Translations under genes and position numbers: made by a program
Assembly: GCA_033857955.1 (NCBI GenBank)
Contig: JAWVCW010000006.1
Coordinates: forward strand, 62,001 to 126,000
Length of the DNA: 64,000 nt
Source: Gaiellasilicea sp033857955
GTDB taxonomy: Bacteria > Actinomycetota > Thermoleophilia > Gaiellales > Gaiellaceae
Direction of reading: 5' to 3'
Notes under the pieces: model-generated
Database searches by the model: none
Told to the model about the DNA's origin: nothing
The model's input: the letters and a program-made list of their open reading frames with translations, nothing else
Shown: positions 41,608-50,648 of the stretch, piece by piece
Layout of the letters: every line of letters starts with the position of its first letter
Position numbering within the stretch: the first letter of the stretch is position 1

Positions 41608-43434
41608 CTATTCGACAGTGACTGTCTTCGCGAGGTTGCGCGGCTGGTCGACGTTGAGGCCGCGCAGGCGGGCGATCCGGTAGGCGAGCAGCTGCAGCGG
41701 GATGATCGCCAGCACGGCCTGCAGGAAGTTCGGGGTCTTGGGGACGTAGATCACGTCGTCGGCGTGGTGCTGGATGTCCTCGTTCCCGTCGGTGGCGATC
41801 GCGATCACATGGGCGCCGCGCGCACGCACCTCCTGGATGTTCGAGACGAGCTTGTCGTAGACGTGGATGTCGGTCGCCACGACGACCACGGGCGTGTCCT
41901 CGTCCAGAAGCGCGATCGGGCCGTGCTTCATCTCGCCGGCCGAGTAGGCCTCAGTCGGGATGTAGCTGATCTCCTTCAGCTTCAGAGCGCCTTCGAGCGC
42001 GACCGGGAGCCCGATGTGGCGGCCGAGGTAGAGGAAGAACGGACGGTCGTAGTAGCGCTGCGCGATCTCCTCGATCGGGTGGTCGCCGTCGAGGAACGTG
42101 TCGATCTTCTTCGGTAGGTCGTAGACCTTGTCGAGGATGAACGAGAGCTCGCCGGGCGGCATCGTCCCTCGGATCTGTGCGAGCTTCAGGGCGACCAGAT
42201 AGAGCAGCGAGACCTGCGCGGTAAAGGTCTTCGACGCGGCGACACCCACCTCGAGGCCGCAGCGGGTGTAAAGGACGGAGTCCACCTCGCGGGTGATCTG
42301 CGAGCCCATCATGTTCGTGATCGCAACGGTGCGGGCGCCCAGCTGGCGGGCGAGCTTCATCGCCTCGATCGTGTCGCGTGTCTCGCCCGACTGCGAGATC
42401 CCGATCACGAGCGTGTCCTTGTCGATCACCGGATTGCGGTAGATCCACTCGGAGGCGATGTCCGGCTCGACCGGGATCCGCGCCCACTCCTCGATCACAT
42501 AGCGGCCGACGACACCCGCGTGGTAGGCGGTGCCGCACGCGAGGATTACGATGCGGCGTAACTCGCGCAGCTCCTCCTCCGAGTGGCCGAGGCCGTCGAG
42601 GACGAGTGTTCCGTGGCGGACGCGGTCGCCGATCGTCTCGGCGACGGCCTCGGACTGCTCGTAGATCTCCTTGAGCATGAACGTCTCGTAGCCCCCCTTC
42701 TCGGCGCCCTCGTCGTCCCAGTCGAGCTCGACCGAGTCGTGCTCGACCGCCGTCCCGTCCGCGCGCGAGTAGACGGCTCCGGCAGGCGTGATCTCGACGA
42801 TGTCGCCGTCGTCCGGGAACACGACGCGCCGCGTCTCGGAGAGGAAGGCAGCGGCATTCGAGGCGAGGAACATCTCGTCCTTGCCGATCCCGACGACGAG
42901 CGGCGTCTGGTGGCGCGCGGCGACGAGCAGGTCGGGATGGTCGTGGTGGATGACGACGAACGTGAAGTGCCCTTCGAGCTCGCTGAACGTGCGCCGGACC
43001 GCCTCTGCGAGGTCGCCCTCGTAGTGGCGCTCGATCAGGTGAGTGACCGTCTCGGCGTCGGTCTCGGACACGAAGGTGTGGCCTTCGGCCAACAGACCTT
43101 CGCGGAGCTCGCGGTAGTTCTCGATGATTCCGTTCAGGACGATCGACAGCTTCGAGCCGTCACAGCCGGCCAGCGGGTGCGCGTTCGCCTCCGTGACTCC
43201 CCCGTGCGTCGCCCAGCGCGTGTGGCCGAGCCCATGGGTCGCAGTCGACCCGTTCGGGCCCGCGGCCTCCTTCAGGTTCTGGAGGTTCCCGACGGCACGG
43301 ACGTACTCGAGCCCATCAGCCTCGCGGAGCGCGATTCCCGCCGAGTCGTAGCCGCGGTACTCGAGCCTCTCGAGGCCCTGGAGTAGAAGGGGCTTGCACT
43401 CCCGCGGCCCGACGTATCCGATGATCCCGCACAT
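41608..43434 (-). CDS. glmS: Glutamine-fructose-6-phosphate aminotransferase (isomerizing)
   Basis: Makes glucosamine-6-phosphate, the entry step to UDP-GlcNAc and peptidoglycan. At 608 aa the length is normal. An N-terminal class II glutaminase domain (catalytic Cys2 in MCGIIGYVG, HTRWATHGG) is followed by two SIS sugar-isomerase domains (ACGTAYHAGVVGRYVIEEWA, IGISQSGETRDTIEAM) and the C-terminal DQPRNLAKTVTVE. The 105-nt leader to glmM contains T-tracts on the minus strand but no clear glmS ribozyme. Confidence 0.97.
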   Translation of the reverse strand: MCGIIGYVGPRECKPLLLQGLERLEYRGYDSAGIALREADGLEYVRAVGNLQNLKEAAGPNGSTATHGLGHTRWATHGGVTEANAHPLAGCDGSKLSIVLNGIIENYRELREGLLAEGHTFVSETDAETVTHLIERHYEGDLAEAVRRTFSELEGHFTFVVIHHDHPDLLVAARHQTPLVVGIGKDEMFLASNAAAFLSETRRVVFPDDGDIVEITPAGAVYSRADGTAVEHDSVELDWDDEGAEKGGYETFMLKEIYEQSEAVAETIGDRVRHGTLVLDGLGHSEEELRELRRIVILACGTAYHAGVVGRYVIEEWARIPVEPDIASEWIYRNPVIDKDTLVIGISQSGETRDTIEAMKLARQLGARTVAITNMMGSQITREVDSVLYTRCGLEVGVAASKTFTAQVSLLYLVALKLAQIRGTMPPGELSFILDKVYDLPKKIDTFLDGDHPIEEIAQRYYDRPFFLYLGRHIGLPVALEGALKLKEISYIPTEAYSAGEMKHGPIALLDEDTPVVVVATDIHVYDKLVSNIQEVRARGAHVIAIATDGNEDIQHHADDVIYVPKTPNFLQAVLAIIPLQLLAYRIARLRGLNVDQPRNLAKTVTVE

Positions 43435-43539
43435 TCAAGCCCCCCTTTTCCGAATCTGAACCGCAAAAAACTCCCGAGAACGGCGTAAGAGCCCGGCACG
43501 CTCTCCGCTGCAAACCATCCTTTTCCGCAGCGTCGCGGA

Positions 43540-44799
43540 CTAGCCGAGCTCCCTCTGGACGAGGGAGGCGATCCTAGCACAGAGCTCCTCCGCTTCTTCC
43601 TCGGATTCGGCCTCCACGAGCACGCGGATCAGGGGCTCCGTGCCCGAGGCGCGCACGAGCACGCGGCCGCTTCCGGCCAGCTCGGCGTTGAGCAGCTCAG
43701 CCTCTGCAAGCGCGGCTGCCGGCACCTCGCGGCGGGAGACGCGCACGTTCTGCTTCGCCTGCGCGTAGAGCGGCATCACCGCCACTGCCTCCGCAAGCGT
43801 CGTTCCCTGGATCGCAGCGCACAGGAGCAGCGCCGCGGCGAGCCCGTCGCCCGTGACGTGGTCGCGCAGGCAGATCACGTGGCCGGACTGCTCGCCGCCG
43901 AGGATGCCGTGCTCGCGGCGAAGCGCCTCGAGCACGTAGCGATCGCCGACGTTTGTGGTGAGGACGCGAATCTCTCGTTCCTCCATCAAACGGTGGAAGC
44001 CGAGATTCGACATCACCGTCACAGCGACGACGTCGACGTCGAGATGAAGGGCGAGGACGGCGATGATCTGGTCGCCGTCGACCGTGTTCCCGTCGCCGTC
44101 GACGGCGAGCACGCGGTCTCCGTCACCATCGAAGGCGACGCCGAGGTCGTGCCCGCCGGCGCGGACGGTCTCCTGGAGGAGCGCGAGCTCGGTCGCGCCG
44201 CAGCCCTTGTTGATGTTCTCGCCGTTCGGCGAGGCGGCCACGGCGGTCACCTCCGCGCCGAGGCTCTCGAACGCCTCGGGCGCGATCCCCGAGTAGGCGC
44301 CGTTCGCACAATCGACGGCGATCCGGAGCCCGGAGAGGTCGGTGCCGAAACGCTCGACCACGTGCTCCAGGTAGCTGTCCTCGGCGACGTTCAGGCGGTC
44401 GATCGACCCGCCTCCCGGCCCAGGGGCGTCGAGGAGCGCCTCGATCTCCTCCTCGGAGGCGTCCGTGAGCTTGTTCCCGTCGCTGTCGAAGAATTTGACG
44501 CCGTTGTACTCCGGCGGATTGTGCGAGGCGGAGATGACGACGCCGAGGTCGAGTGCGAGCAGTGCGACCGCGGGCGTCGGTAGCACGCCGGCCAGCACCG
44601 CGTTGCCACCTGCGGCAACAACACCGCGCGCGAATGCCTCCTCGAGCTCGGGCCCCGAGCCGCGCGTGTCGCGCCCGACGAAGACGCGACCGCGCCCCGA
44701 CCACAGGGTGGCGGCCTTGCCCAGCTGCTCCACGAGCTCCACGGTCAGGTCCTGCCCAAAGACACCCCGGACCCCGTCCGTGCCGAAGTAACGGCGCAA
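43540..44799 (-). CDS. glmM: Phosphoglucosamine mutase
   Basis: Converts GlcN-6-P to GlcN-1-P, next step after GlmS. The 419-aa protein has phosphoserine S92 in VISASHNPPEYNG, Mg site DGDGDRVL, sugar-binding GEQSGH and phosphate-binding RASGTEPLIRV. The TTG at 44799 gives the canonical MRRYFGTDGVRG; no ATG or GTG fits. rpsI ends 8 nt upstream. Confidence 0.96.
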   Translation of the reverse strand: MRRYFGTDGVRGVFGQDLTVELVEQLGKAATLWSGRGRVFVGRDTRGSGPELEEAFARGVVAAGGNAVLAGVLPTPAVALLALDLGVVISASHNPPEYNGVKFFDSDGNKLTDASEEEIEALLDAPGPGGGSIDRLNVAEDSYLEHVVERFGTDLSGLRIAVDCANGAYSGIAPEAFESLGAEVTAVAASPNGENINKGCGATELALLQETVRAGGHDLGVAFDGDGDRVLAVDGDGNTVDGDQIIAVLALHLDVDVVAVTVMSNLGFHRLMEEREIRVLTTNVGDRYVLEALRREHGILGGEQSGHVICLRDHVTGDGLAAALLLCAAIQGTTLAEAVAVMPLYAQAKQNVRVSRREVPAAALAEAELLNAELAGSGRVLVRASGTEPLIRVLVEAESEEEAEELCARIASLVQRELG

Positions 44800-44807
44800 G
44801 CGGGGAG

Positions 44808-45203
44808 TTAGCGCTTCGAGAACTGAGGCGCCTTGCGCGCCTTGTGCAGCCCGGCCTTCTTGCGCTCGACCTGGCGTGCGTCGCGCGTGAGGTAGCCCTC
44901 GCGCTTGAGCGAGATCCGGAGCTCCGGATCCGCCTCGACGAGCGCTCGGGCGATCCCGTGGCGCACTGCCCCGGCCTGGCCCGACGGGCCACCGCCGTGG
45001 ACGCGCACGCGGAGATCGAACGTCCCTTCGACTCCCGCGGTCTTCAGCGGCGAGAGCGCCAACATGCGATGGGTCAGGCGGGGGAAGTAGTCCTCCAGCG
45101 TGCGGCCGTTGAACCAGGTCTTCCCATCGCCGGGTCGCAGGATCACGCGGGCGACCGAGGTCTTGCGCTTGCCGGTACCGAGATATTGCGCCTGCTGTGC
45201 CAC
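44808..45203 (-). CDS. rpsI: 30S ribosomal protein S9
   Basis: A 131-aa S9 with GTGKRKTSVARVIL at the N-terminus, GGGPSGQAGAVRHGIARAL and the C-terminal basic tail ending KAPQFSKR. A GTG start overlaps the rplM stop by one base (TAGTG). The usual L13-S9-GlmM order of actinobacteria is kept. Confidence 0.97.
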   Translation of the reverse strand: MAQQAQYLGTGKRKTSVARVILRPGDGKTWFNGRTLEDYFPRLTHRMLALSPLKTAGVEGTFDLRVRVHGGGPSGQAGAVRHGIARALVEADPELRISLKREGYLTRDARQVERKKAGLHKARKAPQFSKR

Positions 45204-45634
45204 TACCTGACCTCCAACGTCTTCGGGGCCTGGGCCTCGTGCGGGTGCACGGGGCCGGCGTAGATCTTGAGCTTGTTGATCTGCTGGCGCGCGAGGCGGT
45301 TGCGCGGGAGCATCCCCTTGACCGCCTTGCGCAGCACTTCCGTCGGCCGTCGTTCCAGCTGCTCACGCAGGGTACGTGTGCGGAGGCCGCCCGGGTAACC
45401 GGAATGCCGGTGGTAGAGCTTCTGATCGAGCTTCTGGCCGGTCACCGCGATCTTTTCGGCGTTGACGACGATCACGAAGTCGCCGGTGTCGACATGCGGT
45501 GTGTAGACCGCCTTGTTCTTCCCGCGCAGCGTGTCCGCGATCTGGGTCGCGAGACGCCCGAGGGTCTTGCCCTCGGCATCGACGACGTACCAGTCCCGTG
45601 AGACTTCGCCCGGCTTTGCGCTGTATGTCTTCAA
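45203..45634 (-). CDS. rplM: 50S ribosomal protein L13
   Basis: A 143-aa L13 with MKTYSAKPGEVSRDWYVVDA (TTG start), GRLATQIADTLRGK, YRHSGYPGG and VKGMLPRNRLARQQINKLKI. The TTG at 45634 is the only start near the conserved N-terminus. It begins 10 nt after the MFS gene on the same strand, so the ribosomal promoter must lie inside that gene or the genes are co-transcribed. A GGCGCAC/GTGCGCC hairpin at 45662-45680 is inside the MFS 3' end. Confidence 0.97.
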   Translation of the reverse strand: MKTYSAKPGEVSRDWYVVDAEGKTLGRLATQIADTLRGKNKAVYTPHVDTGDFVIVVNAEKIAVTGQKLDQKLYHRHSGYPGGLRTRTLREQLERRPTEVLRKAVKGMLPRNRLARQQINKLKIYAGPVHPHEAQAPKTLEVR

Positions 45635-45644
45635 ATCGCGGTCT

Positions 45645-46877
45645 TCATTTCACAGAAAGAGGGCGCACATCGGGTGCGCCGGCGGCGGATCGTACCAGAA
45701 TCCAGGCTGCGGGCAGGACCACGAAGGCCGTCGCGCCGAGCGCCAACGCCTCGATTCCGACCTCGCTGTACGTCAGCCCACCGAGCAGGACGAGAGCCGC
45801 TGCGGTGAACGTCGAGAGCAGATCCGAGAGGCCGATCAGCTTGCCGCGCTCCGACGGCAGCGCGCGATCGGCCAGCTCGGTCGCAGCCGCGACATACGAG
45901 ACGTTCCAGCCGAGCCCGAGCCCGAACAGCGACACCGACGTCCAGAGAACGCTGTCGAACCACGCGAGGCCGAGGATCGAGAGCCCCATGAGGAGCAGAC
46001 CGGCCACCTGGGAGGGTGTGCGCCCGACCCGGTCGACGAGCTCGCCGATCACGAGCACGAGGGCGTACATCCCCACGATGTGGAGGCTGATCACGGTGAA
46101 GACGTCGCTCTGATGGTGGCCGTGGTCGATCACGAGGTAGCCGGTGAGGTTCATCACCGAGGCCATCCCGGCGAAGCTCGCCACCGCTGCGATCAGGGCG
46201 GAGGCCACGCCGGGACGGCGGATGATCTCGCGAAGCGGCGCCGCGGGCTCGAGGGCGGACTCGGTCTCGGCCGCGTGCATCGCCTGCGCGATCGTGCGCG
46301 GGTCGGGGCGAACGAACAGGACGATCAGGAGGCCGACGGCCATGATCCCGCCTGCGGCGAGCCACGGGATGACGAGTGCATCGGTGTCGAGCCCCTTCCC
46401 CGCCAAGAGCGGCCGGAAGACGAGCGGGCCGAGGGCGGCGCCGAACAGCGCTCCGAAGAGCACGAAGGAGATCCCACGGGCCCTTCGGTCGGTCGGGTAC
46501 ATGTCGGCGGCCGCGGCGCGGGCGAGCAGCACTGTCCCCTGCGCGACGCCGACGAGCGCGAACCCCGTGACGACGATCGTGGCGGACTCGACCTCGCAGC
46601 CGAGCGCGGTGACGGCGCAGCCGAGGATGCCCGCGACGCAGCCTCCCGCCAGCACGGGGATGCGGCCCAGGCGGTCCATCAGCCTGCCGGCGGGCAGCGC
46701 GGCCAGCGCCGCAGCGACGAGGAAGATCGCGGGTCCGAGGCCCAGGATCCGCTCGATGCCCGTGACGAGGACGAGCGTGACGGTTGCGACGGCGACCGCC
46801 AGTTGGACCATGCCCGACAGGCACGCCAGGGTGGCCGCGAGTAGGACGGTGTTCCTACGGATCGGAAAGCCGTCCAA
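45645..46877 (-). CDS. MFS transporter
   Basis: A 410-aa major facilitator with about twelve hydrophobic segments and the loop motif GRLMDRLGRIPVLAGG between TM2 and TM3 (motif A). TM segments begin VLLAATLACLSGMVQLAVAV. It probably exports a drug or metabolite; the substrate is unknown. It ends 10 nt before rplM. The preceding UDG gene stops 9 nt upstream of its start. Confidence 0.88.
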   Translation of the reverse strand: MDGFPIRRNTVLLAATLACLSGMVQLAVAVATVTLVLVTGIERILGLGPAIFLVAAALAALPAGRLMDRLGRIPVLAGGCVAGILGCAVTALGCEVESATIVVTGFALVGVAQGTVLLARAAAADMYPTDRRARGISFVLFGALFGAALGPLVFRPLLAGKGLDTDALVIPWLAAGGIMAVGLLIVLFVRPDPRTIAQAMHAAETESALEPAAPLREIIRRPGVASALIAAVASFAGMASVMNLTGYLVIDHGHHQSDVFTVISLHIVGMYALVLVIGELVDRVGRTPSQVAGLLLMGLSILGLAWFDSVLWTSVSLFGLGLGWNVSYVAAATELADRALPSERGKLIGLSDLLSTFTAAALVLLGGLTYSEVGIEALALGATAFVVLPAAWILVRSAAGAPDVRPLSVK

Positions 46878-46886
46878 GCTTCGAGC

Positions 46887-47396
46887 CTAACGGAGCGCCA
46901 CCGCCAGCCCGGCGCGAAATGCTACGGCGCCGCCGCGTGAGGGATGGCGGACGTACGGGCCACCGATGCGCGCGTGCGCGACCCTGCCGATCGCGATCGC
47001 CAGCCGTCCTTCCGAGAGCTCGCCGAGGAAGGGTGCGCTTGCCTCGATCTCGAGCCGCGTCGGAGGGCGGTTCGAGCTTTCGGTGCCCGGATGGGTCGGC
47101 ACGACGTTCCAGAGGAGGACGTCGCCCTCGATCCCGAGTTCCGCCAGGACCGCGTGGACGATCGTCGCGGTCGCCTCGGCGGGGCCGGCGCCGGTCAGCT
47201 GCCGCTCCGACGTCAGCGGGATGCCGGAGATGCGCGTCCCGCGGTAGCCGGGCGCCTCGGCAACGAGCAGGAGGCGCGCGTATCGCCGCTCCGCGAGGTA
47301 CCGCTCGAGCCGGTCGCGCAGCGACTCCGAGTCCGCGTACTGGTTAAACGTCTCTCCGATCCGCGCCCGCGCCAGCCCGTCGACAAAGGTGCTCAC
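46887..47396 (-). CDS. Uracil-DNA glycosylase-superfamily protein
   Basis: A 169-aa UDG-fold protein: motif EAPGYRGTRISGIPLTSERQ, WNVVPTHPGT and IGRVAHARIGGPYVRHPSRGGAV (the HP-S terminal motif). It differs from canonical Ung but matches a family of UDG-like proteins of actinobacteria; activity on uracil is not shown. It overlaps the membrane gene upstream by 4 nt. Confidence 0.8.
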   Translation of the reverse strand: MSTFVDGLARARIGETFNQYADSESLRDRLERYLAERRYARLLLVAEAPGYRGTRISGIPLTSERQLTGAGPAEATATIVHAVLAELGIEGDVLLWNVVPTHPGTESSNRPPTRLEIEASAPFLGELSEGRLAIAIGRVAHARIGGPYVRHPSRGGAVAFRAGLAVALR

Positions 47397-47824
47397 GTCG
47401 TCGCAGCGTCGGGAGCGGCGTCGACATCTCCCCGCTCGAGCTCACGGGCGACCTCGGCGACGGCGCTGCGGCTGGCGAAGATCCCCCGCACGCGCCAGGA
47501 CCTCGTCTCGGCCGGCGGACCGGGTGTCGAGGCTTCGACGGTCCACGCTCCGCCGAGCAGGAGCAGCCCACCCGTGATCATCAGCGCGTCGGCGAAGAAG
47601 AAGATCCCCGGCAGGACGAGGAAAACGAACACGGCGAGCAGGATCACGAACAGAACGAAGGCGACGATGCTCGCGACGATGCCGCCGGTGTCGAAGCCGA
47701 TCCAGACGAGTCGGCAACGCTCGGGCGCCACCAACGAGCGCCTCGAGGAAAACGGCGCTGCATCGTCCACACACGGCGATCCGGGCGCGACTGCCGTCCT
47801 GATGGAGGATACGAGGCTTGACAT
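47393..47824 (-). CDS. Small membrane protein, two TM helices
   Basis: A 143-aa protein. An N-terminal region of about 45 residues with one Cys (GSPCVDDAAP) is followed by two long hydrophobic stretches (ASIVAFVLFVILLAVFVFLV and IFFFADALMITGGLLLLGGA) and a charged cytoplasmic tail (RSAVAEVARELERGDVDA). The ATG at 47824 has GGTGGTGAAG upstream. The function is unknown. It is divergent from acyP by 25 nt. Confidence 0.65.
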   Translation of the reverse strand: MSSLVSSIRTAVAPGSPCVDDAAPFSSRRSLVAPERCRLVWIGFDTGGIVASIVAFVLFVILLAVFVFLVLPGIFFFADALMITGGLLLLGGAWTVEASTPGPPAETRSWRVRGIFASRSAVAEVARELERGDVDAAPDAATT

Positions 47825-47849
47825 CTTCACCACCCGTGAGACTACGACG

Positions 47850-48116
47850 ATGATTCGCAGGCGTGTGGTGATGAGGGGCCACGTCCAGGGCGTCTTCTTC
47901 CGTGAGACGACGCGCCGCCGCGCGCTCGCCGAGGGCATCGCCGGCTGGGTGCGGAATCAGCCGGACGGGACCGTGGAGGCGGTGCTCGAGGGCGAACGCG
48001 ACGCGGTCGAGCGGGTCGTCGCCTTTCTGCGCGAAGGACCGCGAGGCGCGCGCGTCGACTGGGTCGACGTCGTGAGCGAGGAGCCGGAAGGGCTCGAAGG
48101 CTTCGGCGTGCGCTAG
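47850..48116 (+). CDS. acyP: Acylphosphatase
   Basis: An 88-aa acylphosphatase that hydrolyses the carboxyl-phosphate bond of acylphosphates. The signature RRRVVMRGHVQGVFFRETTR contains the catalytic Arg (in FFR), and the second motif GWVRNQPDGTVEAVLEGERD holds the catalytic Asn. The ATG at 47850 is used. Its stop overlaps the convergent secreted-protein gene by 4 nt. Confidence 0.94.
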   Translation: MIRRRVVMRGHVQGVFFRETTRRRALAEGIAGWVRNQPDGTVEAVLEGERDAVERVVAFLREGPRGARVDWVDVVSEEPEGLEGFGVR

Positions 48117-49051
48117 CGCTCGGGAGCGCAGAGCTTGTCGTTTGGTCCGACCAACCGGTCGAAGAGGCTGTTGAACGCCCGGTCTGAAGCAGCGTCGTAG
48201 CGACGCAAGCCTGCACCCTCCCACTGCACGACCGGCGTCACTCCCGGCCCCATCACGGTCACCCGGTGCCGGTCGCCGTTACCGGGGCCGCGCGGCTCTC
48301 TCGACGGATAGCCAGGCGGCGGGGCCTGCGCGACGAAGCTGTAACAGAAGGCTCCGGTGCGCGGATGGGTGACGATTCCGGTGTCGCGTTTCCAGCCGGG
48401 GCCGTAGACGGAGTTGAAGGTGTCGATGTAGACAAAGCGCGCATAGGCGTCGTTTCGCGTCGCCGACGGCGTCCGGAACCCGTGCACCGGCTCGCCGCGG
48501 TAGGTGAGACGGCCGAACAGCCCCTGCAGGCTGGCGCCGTACGTCCAGTTCGGCGAGACCTCGAGCTCGGGCAGCGGGCCCGACCAGTGCGACACGTGGA
48601 GCTCGATCGCCCGCTGCTCCGGGCGAAACGGATCGAAGCCGCGCATCGCCGCGAGCCGCTGCCAGCGCTGCAGCGCCCAGTAGGAGCCGTCGGGTGCCTT
48701 GCAGGCAGCCACGAACATGACCAGCCGCGGGCCGTCGTAGGGCCGGCACCTGTTCCGGAACGAGCGGGCATACCGGGCCGAGCCGTGCGAGCGCCAGCCG
48801 CCGCTGTAGTCGAGCCGAAAACGCACCTGCGCCCGATCCGGGTCCGGGGCGTGGGCGTTCACGGCCCCCCAGACCAGGACGTCACGCCGCGCGCCGTCCG
48901 CCTTCCGGTAGCTGACGAGCGCTTCGCCTCGCCCGTTGACCTTCAGCGAGAGGAAGCTGACGTCACGATCGCCGAGGAACTCGCTTGCCGACCCGGAGGC
49001 CGGCATGGCAAAGAGGACGAACACGAACAGAACGAGGGAGATCCGGGCCAC
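48113..49051 (-). CDS. Secreted hypothetical protein
   Basis: A 312-aa protein with a signal peptide from the GTG at 49051 (VARISLVLFVFVLFAMPASGSA). The mature region is beta-rich with several aromatic residues (SVYGPGWKRDTGIVTHPRTG, WTYGASLQGLFGRLTYRGEP) and two to four cysteines (FRNRCRPYDG, VAACKAPDG, GAFCYSF, DKLCAPER), so disulfides are likely. I do not recognise a family. It follows guaA by 19 nt in the same direction. Confidence 0.7.
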   Translation of the reverse strand: MARISLVLFVFVLFAMPASGSASEFLGDRDVSFLSLKVNGRGEALVSYRKADGARRDVLVWGAVNAHAPDPDRAQVRFRLDYSGGWRSHGSARYARSFRNRCRPYDGPRLVMFVAACKAPDGSYWALQRWQRLAAMRGFDPFRPEQRAIELHVSHWSGPLPELEVSPNWTYGASLQGLFGRLTYRGEPVHGFRTPSATRNDAYARFVYIDTFNSVYGPGWKRDTGIVTHPRTGAFCYSFVAQAPPPGYPSREPRGPGNGDRHRVTVMGPGVTPVVQWEGAGLRRYDAASDRAFNSLFDRLVGPNDKLCAPER

Positions 49052-49070
49052 GAGCGCCGGTAGGGTAGCG

Positions 49071-50648
49071 TCACTCCCACTCGATCGTCGACGGTGGCTT
49101 GGAGCTGATGTCGAGCGCGACACGGTTCACGCCGGGGATCTCGTTGATGATCCGGCTCGAGATCGTCTCGAGCAGGTCGTAGGGCAGACGCGCCCAGTCG
49201 GCGGTCATCGCGTCCTCGGAGGTGACGGCGCGGATCACGATCGGGTAGGCGTAGGTGCGCTCGTCGCCCTGGACGCCGACGGACTTGATCGCGGGCAGCA
49301 CGGCAAAGCTCTGCCAGAGGTCACGGTAGAGGCCGGCGCGGCGCACTTCCTCCTGCAGGATCGTGTCCGCCCCGCGCAGGATCTCGAGCCGCTCGGGCGT
49401 CACCTCGCCGATGATCCGGATCGCGAGTCCCGGCCCGGGGAACGGCTGCCGCCACACCATCCGCTCCGGCATTCCGAGCTCCTCGCCGACGCGGCGCACC
49501 TCGTCCTTGAAGAGGAGCCGGAGCGGCTCGACCAGCTCCATCGCCATGTCTTCGGGGAGCCCGCCGACGTTGTGGTGCGACTTGATCTTGGCCGCGACGC
49601 CGTCGGTCCCGCCCGACTCGATCACGTCGGAGTAGAGCGTCCCCTGGACGAGGAACCTGACGTCTCCGAGCTTCGCCGCTTCCTCCTCGAACACGCGGAT
49701 GAACTCCTCGCCGATCCGGTGCCGCTTCTCCTCCGGCTCGGAGACGCCCTCGAGCCGAGCGAGGAAGCGCTCCTGCGCCTGGACATGCACGAGCGGCACC
49801 TGAAAGTGGCCTCCGAACGTCTCCGCCACCTGCTCGGCCTCGTTCGAGCGCATGAAGCCGTGATCGACGAAGACGCACGTGAGCTGGTCGCCGACTGCCT
49901 TGTGGACGAGCAGGGCCGCGACCGCCGAGTCGACGCCGCCCGAGAGCGCGCACAGGACGCGCTCCGAGCCGACCTGGGCGCGGATCCGCTCCACCTGCTC
50001 CTCGATCACGGCGGCAGGCGTCCAGGCGGGCGGCGCATCGGCGATCCCGTACAGGAAGTTCTTCAGCACGTCCTGCCCGTACGGGGTGTGGACGACCTCC
50101 GGGTGGAACTGGACGCCGTAGAGGCGCCTGGCCGGATCCTCGAACGCCGCAACGGGCGTCGAGGCGGAGTGTCCGGTGACCGTGGCACCGAGCGGCGGTG
50201 CGGTGACCGTGTCCCGGTGGCTCATCCAGACGGTCTGTTGCGGGGGCAGCCCGCTGAAGAGCGCGCCCGAGCCCTCGTCGAGCTCGGTCTTGCCGAACTC
50301 CGAGGCGCCGGTCCGCGCGACCTCGCCGCCGAGCTCGAGCGCCATCAGCTGGGCGCCGTAACAGATACCGAGCGTGGGAATCCCGAGGTCGAAGAGCTCC
50401 TCGTCGACCCGCGGCGCTCCCTCCGCGTAGACGGACGCGGGACCGCCGGAGAGAATCATCGCGATCGGGTTGCGGCGGCGGATCTCCGCCGCGCTCAACG
50501 TGTGCGGCACGAGCTCGGAGTAGACCCGCGCGTCTCGGACACGCCGCGCGATCAGTTGCGCGTACTGGCCGCCGAGATCGAGCACGAGCACCGGCCGCTC
50601 CTCGGCCGCGGGATCCGGGACGGGAAGCGGATGGACGGTGCCCATCAC
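49071..50648 (-). CDS. guaA: GMP synthase (glutamine-hydrolysing)
   Basis: Converts XMP to GMP. The 525-aa protein has a class I glutaminase domain (GICYGAQLMALELGG with the nucleophile Cys, GVQFHPEVVHTPYG), ATP-pyrophosphatase PP-loop ALSGGVDSAVAALLVHKA and the C-terminal dimerisation domain ending KPPSTIEWE. It is coupled to guaB (4-nt overlap), giving the guanine branch as one operon. Confidence 0.97.
   Translation of the reverse strand: MMGTVHPLPVPDPAAEERPVLVLDLGGQYAQLIARRVRDARVYSELVPHTLSAAEIRRRNPIAMILSGGPASVYAEGAPRVDEELFDLGIPTLGICYGAQLMALELGGEVARTGASEFGKTELDEGSGALFSGLPPQQTVWMSHRDTVTAPPLGATVTGHSASTPVAAFEDPARRLYGVQFHPEVVHTPYGQDVLKNFLYGIADAPPAWTPAAVIEEQVERIRAQVGSERVLCALSGGVDSAVAALLVHKAVGDQLTCVFVDHGFMRSNEAEQVAETFGGHFQVPLVHVQAQERFLARLEGVSEPEEKRHRIGEEFIRVFEEEAAKLGDVRFLVQGTLYSDVIESGGTDGVAAKIKSHHNVGGLPEDMAMELVEPLRLLFKDEVRRVGEELGMPERMVWRQPFPGPGLAIRIIGEVTPERLEILRGADTILQEEVRRAGLYRDLWQSFAVLPAIKSVGVQGDERTYAYPIVIRAVTSEDAMTADWARLPYDLLETISSRIINEIPGVNRVALDISSKPPSTIEWE

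Noticed and set aside
41599..41610. TAGGACGTCCTA palindrome at the glmS stop
   Set aside because: Only 12 nt, single copy noticed, and no T-tract; not enough for an operator or terminator.
43435..43539. glmS ribozyme or riboswitch in the glmS leader
   Set aside because: The 105-nt spacer has no glmS-ribozyme core or strong stem; only short T-tracts and weak pairing.
45662..45680. L13 autoregulatory leader hairpin
   Set aside because: The 7-bp GGCGCAC/GTGCGCC stem is inside the MFS coding end and has no known L13-leader shape; it may be chance at 70% GC.
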